From assembly GCF_028688855.1 (NCBI RefSeq), contig NZ_JAQTXI010000006.1, positions 1 through 64,000 of the forward strand: DNA of 64,000 bases, in the 5' to 3' direction. Position 1 is the stretch's first letter; every line of letters starts with the position of its first letter. The translations under genes and the position numbers were made by a program. The notes under the pieces were generated by a model. It saw only the letters and a list, made by a program, of their open reading frames with translations, was not told the DNA's origin and ran no database searches. Below are positions 38,474 through 47,861 of this stretch, one piece after another. Source of the DNA: Neomegalonema sp. Its GTDB lineage: Bacteria; Pseudomonadota; Alphaproteobacteria; Rhodobacterales; Rhodobacteraceae.

Positions 38474-40246
38474 ATGGGCGAACTGAAATTCCTCATCGGG
38501 CATTACCTCCACGAGATCTGGCGGCGGCGCTGGAGCACGCTGATCATCGCGTGGGTGGTGGGTCTTTCGGCCGCCTTCCTCGCGGCGCGGCAGCCTGACG
38601 TCTATTCGGCCCGGGCCACGGTCTTCGTGGACACCCGCTCGCTGCTGCACACGCTCTTCAAGGGCGAGGTGCATTTCGAGAACCCCGCCCAGCAGCTCGA
38701 GAACGTGCGGCGCCTGATGTACGCGCGGCCCAATCTCGAGAAGATCATCCGCATGACCGACCTCGACCTGACGGTCCGCGACGAGCGCGAGCGCGAGGCT
38801 CTGGTCAACAGCGTCGAGGAGCGCCTGAGCCTCGTGCGCGAGGGGCAGGACTTCTACCGGATCTCCTTCCGGCACGCGAACGCCGAGAAGGCCCGTCAGG
38901 TGGTGGCCACCATGGTGGACCTCTTCGTCGAGGAGGGCATTTCGCGCGGCTCGGGCGTCAGCTCCCAGGACGCCGAACAGGCCCTGCGCTTCGCCATGGA
39001 GCAGCAGGAGACCTCCGCCGCCCGCCTGCGCGACTTCGAGACCCGCCTCGCCGAATTCGAGCGCGAGAACCGCGAGGTGATCGCTCTGCCCGCCGCGCTG
39101 ATCTCCGAGCGGCGGAGCCTGGAGATGGACCTCGCGCGGCTCCAGGGCGACCAGACGCTCTATCAGCAGGAGATCCGCGAGCTGGAGGCCCAGCTCCGGA
39201 CGACCCCGCAGCAGGTCAAGACCGGCGAGGACGTGATCCGTCCGCCGCGCCGGATGCAGGAGCCGCCGCCCGCCACCGCGAAGACGCCCGTGCCCGAGGC
39301 CCTCCCCACCCTGGAGGAGCAGCGTTACGAGGCCGCCCGTCAGCGCGCCGCGGGCATGGAGCGCGAGATCCAGGAGATGCTCCAGCGCCTGACTCCGCAG
39401 CATCCGGACATGGTGGCCGCCCAGCGCCGCGTCGAGAGCGCCCGCATCGAGGCCGAGGGCCTGCGCGCCGCCGCCGACGCCTCGATCCAGGCGCGCAGCG
39501 GCCGGATCCAGGCCGCTCTGGAGCACAACGCCCAGGTGGACGCCGCCTATCGCGACTGGCAGATCCGCCAGATGCAGCCCGAGCCCGAACCCATCGTCAA
39601 CGCGATCTACGGCGAGAATCCGGTCTACGCCCAGATCCAGGCGCAGATCGGCCAGCGCCGCAGCCGGCTGGCCTCGGTGGACCAGATGATCCAGACCGCC
39701 CGCGCCCGCCTGATCGAGGTGGGCGAGCGGCTCCAGCGTCAGCCCGAGGTCACCCAGACCTACGACCGCCTCGAAAAGGACGCCGGAGAGGCGCGCCGCG
39801 AACTGGCCTCCATCGAGGACAAGATCCGGCTCCTGCGCGCCACCAACGAACTGGGACAGCAGCAGGTGGTCAAGTTCACCGTCTCCGAATGGCCCAAGAC
39901 TCCGACGACGCCCATCGCGCCCAACCGGCTGATCCTGTTCCTGGGCTCGGCGATCCTGGGCCTGGGGGCGGGTCTGGGGCTCACCTTCCTGCGGATCCAG
40001 ATGATGGACACCATGCCGTCCATCGTCCACATGCGCGAGGCCTTCGACCTGCCGATCCTGGGCGGCGTCTCGCGGCTGGAGGATCAGAAGCAGGCGGCGG
40101 GGGCCATGCTCGGGAATCTGCTCTTCGTGGGGCTGGCCTCGCTCTTCGTGATGACCTTCGCCCTGCTGATCTACAAATACCACATCGCCCTGTGGCGACC
40201 TGATCTGGGCGCGATCGCCACTCAGGCGCGCGCGGTCCTGGGATGA
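38474..40246 (+). CDS. XrtA-system polysaccharide chain-length determinant (Wzz/GumC-like)
   Basis: A 590-residue inner-membrane co-polymerase. The first membrane helix (STLIIAWVVGLSAAFLAA) and C-terminal helices near residues 475-495 and 545-570 flank a long periplasmic coiled-coil region (residues 160-455, with many AAxxR-type heptads). VYSARATVFVDTRSLL is the Wzz-family start of the periplasmic domain, and the internal length agrees with the EpsF-like exosortase family. It sets glycan length together with the kinase encoded next. Confidence 0.9.
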   Translation: MGELKFLIGHYLHEIWRRRWSTLIIAWVVGLSAAFLAARQPDVYSARATVFVDTRSLLHTLFKGEVHFENPAQQLENVRRLMYARPNLEKIIRMTDLDLTVRDEREREALVNSVEERLSLVREGQDFYRISFRHANAEKARQVVATMVDLFVEEGISRGSGVSSQDAEQALRFAMEQQETSAARLRDFETRLAEFERENREVIALPAALISERRSLEMDLARLQGDQTLYQQEIRELEAQLRTTPQQVKTGEDVIRPPRRMQEPPPATAKTPVPEALPTLEEQRYEAARQRAAGMEREIQEMLQRLTPQHPDMVAAQRRVESARIEAEGLRAAADASIQARSGRIQAALEHNAQVDAAYRDWQIRQMQPEPEPIVNAIYGENPVYAQIQAQIGQRRSRLASVDQMIQTARARLIEVGERLQRQPEVTQTYDRLEKDAGEARRELASIEDKIRLLRATNELGQQQVVKFTVSEWPKTPTTPIAPNRLILFLGSAILGLGAGLGLTFLRIQMMDTMPSIVHMREAFDLPILGGVSRLEDQKQAAGAMLGNLLFVGLASLFVMTFALLIYKYHIALWRPDLGAIATQARAVLG

Positions 40247-40268
40247 GCCTGAACGAGGGAGTCCGGCC

Positions 40269-41702
40269 ATGAGCGCGTCAGACGAGTTCGAGACTTCCCC
40301 GCGCCCTCGCGGCCAGAGCGCCGGCGAGGCCATGCGTCGGCGCCGCTTCGCCCGTCAGCTCGGGCTCGACGCCGAGGCGCCCGCCCGCGCCGAATCCGCC
40401 CGGCCCGAGCCGAACCGCGGCCGTTCGCCTGCGCCGCCCTTCGTCGGGCCTGCGCCCCAATTCCGCGCGCCCGCCGCGCCGCCTCAGGCTCAGGCTCCGG
40501 CTCCGGCCGCCGCTGCGCCTCCCGCTCCGCCGCCCCCTGCGCCTTCCGCGCCGGAGGAGGAGCCTTATAAGACGCATGATCCCGCGCCGCCGCGCGCCGC
40601 CGCCGATTCCGCGCGCGCCCGCAGCCTGGAGGAGGAGTTCCTCGCGGCCTTCTCCGAGGATCCGCCCGAGGCCGCTCCCGGCGCCGGAGAGGATTTCCTC
40701 TCGGAATTCGCCCGCGAGCCCGCGCCCGTCTCTCCGCCGCCGCCCCGTCCCGCTCCCGAGCGCCCTTCCGCGCCGGATTCCATCGTCGAGGCGGCTTCGC
40801 CCCTGAGCGACCTGCGCCGTTCGCTGAAGGAGCCGAAGGGCTCCCGCGTCTCGACCCGCGGCGAGCTCTCCGTGGCGCCCAGGGACGTCGACGGCCGCAA
40901 GCGCAGCCGCGAATTCGCGCTGAACTTCGACCGCCTCCGGAAATTCGGCTTCATCACGCCGAGCGCCCGCCGCTCGCGGCTCTCCGAGGAGATCCGCCTG
41001 ATCAAGCGCCGCCTGATCCGCCGCATGACCCTGGAGGAGACGGCCCGCCGTCCCGGACAGATGCGCAGCCGCGCCCCGCGCGGACGTCAGCACGTGATCC
41101 TGTTCACCAGCGCCAAGCCCAGCGAGGGCAAGAGCTTCGTGGCGGTGAATCTGGCGCTCTCGATCATCCTCGACGAGGGGCTGAACGTGCTGCTGGTCGA
41201 CGCCGACGCCGCGCGTCCGAGCCTCTCGAAGATCCTGGGGCTCAAGCCCAACCTCAAGGGCCTGACCGATCTGCTCGAAGAGGCCCGCCATGGCCGCAGC
41301 GACGTCAGCGGGCGCATGCTGCGCACTCCGGATCATCCGCTGACCTTCATCCCGGCGGGCGAGGCTGTGGAATCCGCCACCGACCTCTACGGCGGCGACG
41401 CCATGCGCAGCCTGATGGCCGATCTCGCCGACCGCTATTCCGACCGCATCATCCTGATCGACGGCCCGCCGCTCCTCGCCAGCACCGAGCCCGTGGAGCT
41501 GGCCCGTCACGCCGGACAGGTGGTCATGGTGGTCGACGCCGAGCGCACCACCCGCAAGGCCGTGGAGGCGGCGCTGGATTTGCTAGGACCCGAGTGCAAC
41601 GTGAATCTTGTGCTGAACAAGGCCACGGCCTCGGGTCGTCTGGAGCAGTTCGGCAGCTATTATGAGGCCTACGCCAATGACAGCGCTCCCCGGAAACCCT
41701 GA
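40269..41702 (+). CDS. XrtA-associated bacterial tyrosine kinase (ParA/MRP-like ATPase)
   Basis: A 477-residue BY-kinase. The first 250 residues are Ala/Pro/Glu-rich and probably disordered. The catalytic domain has Walker A SAKPSEGKS near residue 285, Walker A' LLVDADAARPS and Walker B IILIDGPPLLAS. Unlike many BY-kinases the C-terminus has few tyrosines (SYYEAYANDSAPRKP). It should work with the chain-length protein just upstream to control polymerisation and export. Confidence 0.88.
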   Translation: MSASDEFETSPRPRGQSAGEAMRRRRFARQLGLDAEAPARAESARPEPNRGRSPAPPFVGPAPQFRAPAAPPQAQAPAPAAAAPPAPPPPAPSAPEEEPYKTHDPAPPRAAADSARARSLEEEFLAAFSEDPPEAAPGAGEDFLSEFAREPAPVSPPPPRPAPERPSAPDSIVEAASPLSDLRRSLKEPKGSRVSTRGELSVAPRDVDGRKRSREFALNFDRLRKFGFITPSARRSRLSEEIRLIKRRLIRRMTLEETARRPGQMRSRAPRGRQHVILFTSAKPSEGKSFVAVNLALSIILDEGLNVLLVDADAARPSLSKILGLKPNLKGLTDLLEEARHGRSDVSGRMLRTPDHPLTFIPAGEAVESATDLYGGDAMRSLMADLADRYSDRIILIDGPPLLASTEPVELARHAGQVVMVVDAERTTRKAVEAALDLLGPECNVNLVLNKATASGRLEQFGSYYEAYANDSAPRKP

Positions 41703-43419
41703 CCGCCGCCCGGCGCGGAAGGCTCTGAAGCTCCGCGCGAGCGGGCTGGCCCTGACCTGCGCGCTCGGGGTCTGCGCGCCGGGCGCGGCGCCCGCCTTCG
41801 CCGAATCCCGTTTCTGGACCGAGCCCGCGCCGTCTCAGGCCGGGACGCTCGGGCCCTCCGGCGTGGAGTCGGGCGGGGTGGTGCTGACTCCCGACATGAG
41901 CGCCGGATTCGCCGCGCCTCCCGGCGCCGCGCCCGCCGCCCCGGGCCCCGCCGCAGGGCCTGCGGCGCCCACCGCCCGTCGGCTCTGGAAGACCAGCGTC
42001 CGGCCCTACGCCTCGACGGAGGTGACCGTCACCGACAACGCCGGGCTCGATCCGCGCGGCGAGGAGCGTTCCGACACGGTGCTCACCGGCACGGTGGGCC
42101 TGCGGGCGACCGTCGAGGGGACTCGGGCGAAAGGCTCGCTGAACTACGCCGCCCATTACGACCATTACTTCGAGGACACCAACGACGACGGCCTGCGTCA
42201 TGATCTGGCGGGCGCGCTCTCGGCGACGGTGGTTCCGGGGCTGCTCTACCTCGACGTGGCGGGCTCGGCGGCGGAGAGCTTCGCGCGGGGCGAAGGCCGC
42301 TATTCGCTGAATCCCGTCGCGGGACGCAACGACCGCGAAAGGGTCTATTTCGGTTCGGTCAGTCCGGCCCTGCGCCAGAATCTGGGAGGCTGGGCCAACG
42401 CCGAACTGCGCTACACCCACGCCCGCAGCTTCTACGAGGACGGCGAAGAGGCCGACGAATGGATGCACGGCTTCAGCGGCGCCCTGGTCTCCGATCCGCG
42501 GCGCTTCCAGAAGTTCGGCTGGGGCTTCTCGGCCGCCCACATGATCTATGACGACGAAACCGACGACAAGCGCCGCGCCTCGACGGTGGGCGGCTCGGTC
42601 GAGGTTCCGCTGACCGCGAAGCTCGCCGGAATGGGCGCCGCAGGCTACGACCACGTGCGCGGCTCCAGCCTCGACGAGGACAAGGTCGGCGGCGGCTACG
42701 TAAACCTCGGCGCGCGCTACGTCCCCAACCGCCGCATGAACATGGACGCCTACGTCGGCTGGCGCAATCAGGGCCTCGATTACGGCGCGAACCTCCGCTA
42801 CGCCCTGGCGGAGCGTCTGGGGATCTCGGCTTCGGCGGGGCGCTCGGTGGAGTTCCTCGACTTCGGCGGCGCGCCCTACGCCCTGCTCGACGCGGGCGCG
42901 GACGAGGCGGGGAATCCGCTCTACCGCTCGGCGCAGGGCGGCCTGACCTCCAACCGCGCCGAGGCTCTGGCGGTGAGCCTGGCGGACGGCTCCCTGCGTC
43001 TGGCGAGCGATCCGGCCTTCAGCCGCCAGACTCAGGACGCGGTGGTCGATTCGGCGACGCTGGCGCTCTCGGGATCGAGCGGCAAGACGGGCGTGAGCCT
43101 CGTGGGCGCCGCCATGCGCCGCGACTACGGCGGTCCGCTCGACGACGACGAATGGACCCTCACTCTGGCGGGCGCGGTGAACCGCGACCTGACGTCGCGC
43201 ATCGGCGTGGACGCCTCGGCGGCCTTCATCCTCTACGCCCCGGACGATCCCCGCCTGACGAAGGAGCGGACGCTGTCGTTCGGTCTGGGCGCGTCCTATC
43301 GGATTACGGAAATTGTCAACGCTTTCGCGCGATACACTTACACACGACGCTTCTCCGATTCGCCTCAGGACGAATATCGCGAGAATGCGGGCGTGCTGGG
43401 TTTGAGGGCGGATTTCTAA
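41662..43419 (+). CDS. XrtA/PEP-CTERM-associated outer membrane beta-barrel protein
   Basis: A 570-585-residue protein with an Ala-rich signal peptide (GLALTCALGVCAPGAAPAFA) and then alternating amphipathic strands to the terminal aromatic residue Phe (VLGLRADF), the hallmark of an outer-membrane barrel. Position and size match the exosortase-locus outer-membrane family, thought to help the polymer cross the outer membrane. Starts at 41662 and 41677 both lie inside the upstream kinase gene; 41677 (MTALPGNP) is as likely. The 97 bases after it hold no clear terminator. Confidence 0.82.
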   Translation: MRPTPMTALPGNPDRRPARKALKLRASGLALTCALGVCAPGAAPAFAESRFWTEPAPSQAGTLGPSGVESGGVVLTPDMSAGFAAPPGAAPAAPGPAAGPAAPTARRLWKTSVRPYASTEVTVTDNAGLDPRGEERSDTVLTGTVGLRATVEGTRAKGSLNYAAHYDHYFEDTNDDGLRHDLAGALSATVVPGLLYLDVAGSAAESFARGEGRYSLNPVAGRNDRERVYFGSVSPALRQNLGGWANAELRYTHARSFYEDGEEADEWMHGFSGALVSDPRRFQKFGWGFSAAHMIYDDETDDKRRASTVGGSVEVPLTAKLAGMGAAGYDHVRGSSLDEDKVGGGYVNLGARYVPNRRMNMDAYVGWRNQGLDYGANLRYALAERLGISASAGRSVEFLDFGGAPYALLDAGADEAGNPLYRSAQGGLTSNRAEALAVSLADGSLRLASDPAFSRQTQDAVVDSATLALSGSSGKTGVSLVGAAMRRDYGGPLDDDEWTLTLAGAVNRDLTSRIGVDASAAFILYAPDDPRLTKERTLSFGLGASYRITEIVNAFARYTYTRRFSDSPQDEYRENAGVLGLRADF

Positions 43420-43516
43420 CGCGCCGCCGCGAACTCTTCTCCGGGCGGCGCGCGAAACGGTCAGCAAGCGCCGCCGCGGGGGCGGGACGAACGGCATCAG
43501 GGAGTCGGACGACGCG

Positions 43517-44605
43517 ATGTATGAAGAATATTACGGCCTGTCGGCCTGCCCCTTCCGCCTCACGCCCGATCGCCGGTTCTGGTTCGGCTCGGAAGGCCAT
43601 CGCAAGGCGATGTCCTATCTGAAGTACGGGCTCTATCAGGGCGAGGGCTTCATCGTCATCACCGGCGACGTCGGCACGGGCAAGTCGACCCTCATCAGCC
43701 AGCTCTTCGAGGAGCTGGATGAAAACGACGTGGTGGCGGCCACCATCGGCACCACGCAGGTCGATCCCGAGAACGTCGTCCGCCTGATCTGCGACGCCTT
43801 CGGGGTGCAGCCCGCCTCCGACGACAAGGCGAGCATGCTGACCGCCTTCGAGCAGTTCCTCGTCGAGCAGAACCAGTATGGGCGCCGCGTCCTGCTGGTG
43901 GTGGACGAAGCCCAGAACCTGCCGATGCGCACGCTCGAAGAGCTGCGCATGCTCCAGAACTTCACGCTGGGCGGACAGCCGCTGTTCCAGATCTTCCTCG
44001 TGGGCCAGCCGCAGTTCGCGCGGACTCTGGCGCATCCGGATCTGGCGCAGCTTCTCCAGCGCGTGACGGCCTCCTATCGCCTCGAACCGATGACCGAGCA
44101 GGAGAGCAGCGAATACGTCATCCACCGCCTGGAGATGGTGGGCTGGCAGGGGAACCCGACCTTCACGCCTCAGGCGCTCGCGCGCATCTACGTCGAGACG
44201 CGGGGCGTGCCGCGCCGGATCAACACTCTGGCCAACCGGATCATGCTCTTCTCGGCGCTGGAGGAGCTCACCGAGATCACGCCCGAGACCGTGGAGACGG
44301 TGGTCGCCGACCTCAAGAAGGAGGCCTTCGCCGCCTCGCGCCCCGCCGAGGGCGCGCCGGAGAGCCAGGGCGCTCCGGTGCCTCCGGGACATCCGGCGCA
44401 TGCGGCTCAGGTGGCTGCGGCGGCCGGCCTCGGGCCGGACCCGGCGCTGCTGGCGGCGGTCAACGCTCTGGCCGGACGCATCGGCCTGCTGGAGTCCCGC
44501 GCCGAGGATCACGATCGCGCGATCCGCGAGATGATCGAAATCGTCTCGACCCTGCTCGAACAGAGCCTGGCCGAGGAGCCGCCGCGTCGCGCAGGCGGGT
44601 TTTGA
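43517..44605 (+). CDS. XrtA-associated AAA ATPase (ExeA/GspA-like)
   Basis: A 362-residue ATPase of the ExeA/general secretion ATPase type always found with exosortase A. It begins MYEEYYGLSACPFRLTPD; Walker A is GDVGTGKST at residues 50-58, Walker B RVLLVVDEAQNLP, sensor GQPQFA, and an arginine-rich GVPRRINTLANR segment follows. The last 60 residues form a helix with a coiled-coil character. It may drive assembly of the export machinery. It overlaps the next gene by four bases (TTGA). Confidence 0.9.
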   Translation: MYEEYYGLSACPFRLTPDRRFWFGSEGHRKAMSYLKYGLYQGEGFIVITGDVGTGKSTLISQLFEELDENDVVAATIGTTQVDPENVVRLICDAFGVQPASDDKASMLTAFEQFLVEQNQYGRRVLLVVDEAQNLPMRTLEELRMLQNFTLGGQPLFQIFLVGQPQFARTLAHPDLAQLLQRVTASYRLEPMTEQESSEYVIHRLEMVGWQGNPTFTPQALARIYVETRGVPRRINTLANRIMLFSALEELTEITPETVETVVADLKKEAFAASRPAEGAPESQGAPVPPGHPAHAAQVAAAAGLGPDPALLAAVNALAGRIGLLESRAEDHDRAIREMIEIVSTLLEQSLAEEPPRRAGGF

Positions 44606-45561
44606 CCCCCCGCGACGCGCCGGAGCCGGGAACGGAAGGCCCCGGGCCTTCCGCCCGTCCCCGCGCCGGAACCGACGCCGTCACGCCCCGCGCCGGGATC
44701 GGGGCCATGGCCCCCCGCGCCGGACTCGGCGCCATGACGATCGACGTGGAGGAGCATTTCCACGTTTCGGCCTTCGCGGGCGTTCTGGACCGGGCCGACT
44801 GGCCGAAGCAGGAGAGCCGCGTCGAGGCCAACACCCACCGTCTGCTCGACCTCTTCGCCGCGCATGAAGCGCAGGCGACGTTTTTCTGTCTGGGCTGCGT
44901 GGCGCGGGCGGCTCCGGGATTGATCCGGCGCATCGCCGCCGAAGGCCATGAGCTGGCCAGCCATGGCGACCAGCATTTCCGCGTCTTCGAACAGAGCCGC
45001 GCCGAATTCGCCGAAGACCTCCGCCGGGCGAAGGGCGCCATCGAGGAGGCCGGAGGCCAGGCCGTGACCGGCTATCGCGCCCCGAGCTTCTCCGTCGACG
45101 CGCGCAGCCCCTGGGCTTACGAGGTCATGGCCGGGACGGGCCACGCATGGTCCTCCAGCTCGCACCCCATCAAGCACGATCATTACGGCGACCCCACCGC
45201 CCTCCGGACGCCTCATCGCGAGCCCAGCGCGGGAATTCTGGAGATTCCGGTCTCCACGCGGATGTGGCGCGGTCGTCGCCTGCCTTTCGCGGGAGGCGGG
45301 TTCTTTCGTCTGGCGCCGCTCGCCTGGACGCGCTCCGGCCTCGACGCCTATGCGCAGGAGTTTGGAATCGCGCCGAATTTCTACCTCCACCCCTGGGAGA
45401 TCGATCCGGATCAACCACGCCTTAAGGGCGCGCCGTTAAAATCGGCCTTGCGCCACAGGATCGGACTCGGCCGCGCCGAATCCCGACTTGCGGCGCTCCT
45501 CGCCGAACGCCGCTGGCGATCCATGCGCGAAGCTTGCGCGGACGGGATCGGGGCGGCCTGA
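44602..45561 (+). CDS. XrtA-system polysaccharide deacetylase
   Basis: A CE4-type deacetylase. The catalytic domain begins MTIDVEEHFHVSAF (metal-binding acid), with QATFFCLGCVA, the His pair of ASHGDQHFRVF, and GYRAPSFSVD. Start is uncertain: the TTG at 44602 overlaps the upstream stop (TTGA) and adds 44 residues containing three near-identical 9-residue units (PRAGTDAVT, PRAGIGAMA, PRAGLGAMT); ATG 44707 or ATG 44734 would begin next to the conserved domain, as in most relatives. It would trim acetyl groups from the exopolysaccharide in the periplasm. Confidence 0.85.
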   Translation: MTPRDAPEPGTEGPGPSARPRAGTDAVTPRAGIGAMAPRAGLGAMTIDVEEHFHVSAFAGVLDRADWPKQESRVEANTHRLLDLFAAHEAQATFFCLGCVARAAPGLIRRIAAEGHELASHGDQHFRVFEQSRAEFAEDLRRAKGAIEEAGGQAVTGYRAPSFSVDARSPWAYEVMAGTGHAWSSSSHPIKHDHYGDPTALRTPHREPSAGILEIPVSTRMWRGRRLPFAGGGFFRLAPLAWTRSGLDAYAQEFGIAPNFYLHPWEIDPDQPRLKGAPLKSALRHRIGLGRAESRLAALLAERRWRSMREACADGIGAA

Positions 45562-45574
45562 CTCCGGAGCCGCC

Positions 45575-46612
45575 ATGGCCGCCCGATTCCTCATGCGCGA
45601 ACCTGCGGAAGCCTCCGGATGGGCGGCCTGGGATTCCTTTGTCCTGAACCACCCGGAAAGCGAGCCTTTCCATCTCTCCGGCTGGCGGCGCGCCATCCGC
45701 GAGGCCTATGGCCTGCCCTGCTTCTGGCTCGGGGCCTGGGAGGGCGGCGCGCTGCGCGGAGTCCTGCCTCTGGTGAAGGCGCCGGCGCCTTTCGGGGGGG
45801 CGAATCTGACCTCCTGCGCCTTTGCGGTGGGGGGCGGGATCCTCGCCGAATCCGAAGAGGCGCGCGAGGCTCTGGCCGCCGAGGCCGAGGCTCTGGGGCG
45901 TCGTCTGGGCGTGGGCGCGGTGGAGCTGCGCGGCGGCGAGGCTCCGGCTGAATGGGGCGTCAAGGAAGGCGTCTATGCGGGCTTCCGCCGCGAGATGGCC
46001 GAGACCTCCGAAAAGCGCCTGCTCCAGATCCCCCGCAAGAAAAGAGCCGACGTCCGCAAGGCCATGGAGGCGGATCTCAAGATCGAGCATGAAGCCGCCC
46101 TGGAGCCCTTCCACGCCATCTATTCCCGCAGCCTGCGCGATCTCGGCACGCCGACGCCTTCCCTGCGCTGGATGCGGGCGCTGAAGTCGGCCTTCGGCGA
46201 AAGCTGTCATGTGACGCTGGTGCATGGGCCTGCGGGGCCGGTGGCGGCGCTGATGAGCTTCGAGCATCGGGATCGGGTCATGCCCTATTTCGGGGGCGCC
46301 CTGCCGGAGGCGCGGGCGCTCCGGGCCTATGACCGGCTCTATTGGGAGGAGCAGGAGCGCGCCGCCCTGAAGGGCCTCAAGGTCTTCGACTTCGGGCGCT
46401 CGAAATTCGGGACCGGCGCCTTCGACTACAAGACTCATTGGGGCTTCGAGCCTCAGCCTCTGGTTCAGCGCTATCGGCTGGTGCGGGCCTCCGAGGCGCC
46501 CGACGTGAATCCCCTGAGTCCGAAATACCGGCGCTTCGTGGCGCTCTGGCGGCGTCTGCCGCTCTGGACGGCCAATCTCCTCGGGCCGCATCTCGCGCGG
46601 AGGCTCGGGTGA
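45575..46612 (+). CDS. FemAB-family XrtA/PEP-CTERM-system protein
   Basis: A 345-residue protein with the double-GNAT FemAB fold, of the exosortase-associated subgroup. Landmarks are HLSGWRRAIREAYG, LLQIPRKKRADVRKAME, YSRSLRDLGTPTPSLRW and FDFGRSKFGTGAFDYKTHWGF. FemAB proteins move amino acids from tRNA onto peptidoglycan; the acceptor here is unknown and may be the polymer. GGAG at 45565 and ATG 45575 fix the start. It follows the deacetylase after 13 bases. Confidence 0.88.
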   Translation: MAARFLMREPAEASGWAAWDSFVLNHPESEPFHLSGWRRAIREAYGLPCFWLGAWEGGALRGVLPLVKAPAPFGGANLTSCAFAVGGGILAESEEAREALAAEAEALGRRLGVGAVELRGGEAPAEWGVKEGVYAGFRREMAETSEKRLLQIPRKKRADVRKAMEADLKIEHEAALEPFHAIYSRSLRDLGTPTPSLRWMRALKSAFGESCHVTLVHGPAGPVAALMSFEHRDRVMPYFGGALPEARALRAYDRLYWEEQERAALKGLKVFDFGRSKFGTGAFDYKTHWGFEPQPLVQRYRLVRASEAPDVNPLSPKYRRFVALWRRLPLWTANLLGPHLARRLG

Positions 46613-46616
46613 TCCC

Positions 46617-47861
46617 ATGACGAAACGCCGTCTGCTCGTTCTGGCGCATCGCGCCCCGGTCCCGCCGCTCACCGGAGAAAAGATGCGGCTCTGGCGCTTC
46701 CTTCAGGGCCTGGCTCCGGACTGGGAGATCACGCTCGCCGCCCCCGTCGACCGCGCCGAGGATTGGGAGAGCAGGGCGGCCCTCTCCGGACTCGGGCTTG
46801 CGGAGATCCTGCTGGGCGATCTGACGAAACGCTCAAGGGCGGCTTCGGGGCTGAAGGCCCTGAACTCCGGCGCGCCGGTCAGCCTGGAGCATTTCCACGA
46901 CGCCGGGCTCTCGGCCCGCATCCGGGAGGCCGCCCGCAAGACGCCTTTCGACGCCGTGCTGCTCTACGGCTCGGGCGGGGCGCGCTATCTGGAGGCGCTC
47001 CCCGATCCGCGCCCGCCCGTGATCCTCGACATGGTGGATGTGGATTCCGCCAAATGGGAGGATCTGGCGGAGAAATCCGCGCCGCCGATGGGCTGGGTCT
47101 ACGCCCGCGAAGCCCGCCGCCTGAAGCGGGTCGAAGAAGCTCTGGCCCGCAGCTCCGCGGCCTGTCTGTTCGCGACTCCCGCCGAACGCGACCTTTTCGC
47201 GAAACGCGGCGGCGCGGGGAATCTCCTCGCCGTGGAGAACGGCGTGGATTGCGACTATTGGGCGGCGGGGAAAACCATGGCCTCGCCCTATCCCGACGAC
47301 CGGATTCCGCGCGTGATCTTCACCGGCGCCATGGATTATCCGCCCAACGTCGAGGCGGCGGTCTGGTTCGCCCGCGAGATCCTGCCGCGCGCCAAGGCTC
47401 TGGCGGGGCCTTTCGAATTCGTGGCGGCGGGGGCTCGCCCGGCGAAGGAGGTTCTGGCGCTTCAGGAGATGGGCGTGCGGGTGACGGGCCGCGTCGAGGA
47501 CATGCGGCCCTGGCTGGCTCATGCGGCGGCGGCGGTGGCGCCCTTGCGTCTGGCGCGGGGCGTGCAGAACAAATTGCTGGAGGCCATGGCCTCGCGGGTG
47601 CCGACCGTGGCCACGCCTGCGGCTCTGGAGGGGATCCAGGCCACGCCCGGCGCGGATCTTCTCACAAGCGCGTCAGCTTCGGAATTCGCGGCGGCTCTGG
47701 CGCGGCTCTTGCTCGATTCCCGCCTGAGCGCCTTGCTCTCCGCCAACGCCTTCCGGGCCATGCGCGACCGCTACGACTGGTCGAGCCGTCTGGAGGCTCT
47801 GGAGGCGGCGCTCCTTCAGGCCCTCGCAGAGCCGCCCGACAGGAAACAGGACGCCGCATGA
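46617..47861 (+). CDS. TIGR03087-type XrtA-system glycosyltransferase
   Basis: A 414-residue GT-B glycosyltransferase of the exosortase-associated TIGR03087 group. It starts RRLLVLAHRAPVPPLTGEKM, has DMVDVDSAKWEDLA in the middle, and ends in a GT4/GT1-like domain (VIFTGAMDYPPNVEAAVWF, RVTGRVEDMRPWL, GVQNKLLEAMASRVPTV). It adds one sugar of the exopolysaccharide unit in the cytoplasm. It overlaps the exosortase gene by four bases (ATGA). Confidence 0.9.
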   Translation: MTKRRLLVLAHRAPVPPLTGEKMRLWRFLQGLAPDWEITLAAPVDRAEDWESRAALSGLGLAEILLGDLTKRSRAASGLKALNSGAPVSLEHFHDAGLSARIREAARKTPFDAVLLYGSGGARYLEALPDPRPPVILDMVDVDSAKWEDLAEKSAPPMGWVYAREARRLKRVEEALARSSAACLFATPAERDLFAKRGGAGNLLAVENGVDCDYWAAGKTMASPYPDDRIPRVIFTGAMDYPPNVEAAVWFAREILPRAKALAGPFEFVAAGARPAKEVLALQEMGVRVTGRVEDMRPWLAHAAAAVAPLRLARGVQNKLLEAMASRVPTVATPAALEGIQATPGADLLTSASASEFAAALARLLLDSRLSALLSANAFRAMRDRYDWSSRLEALEAALLQALAEPPDRKQDAA

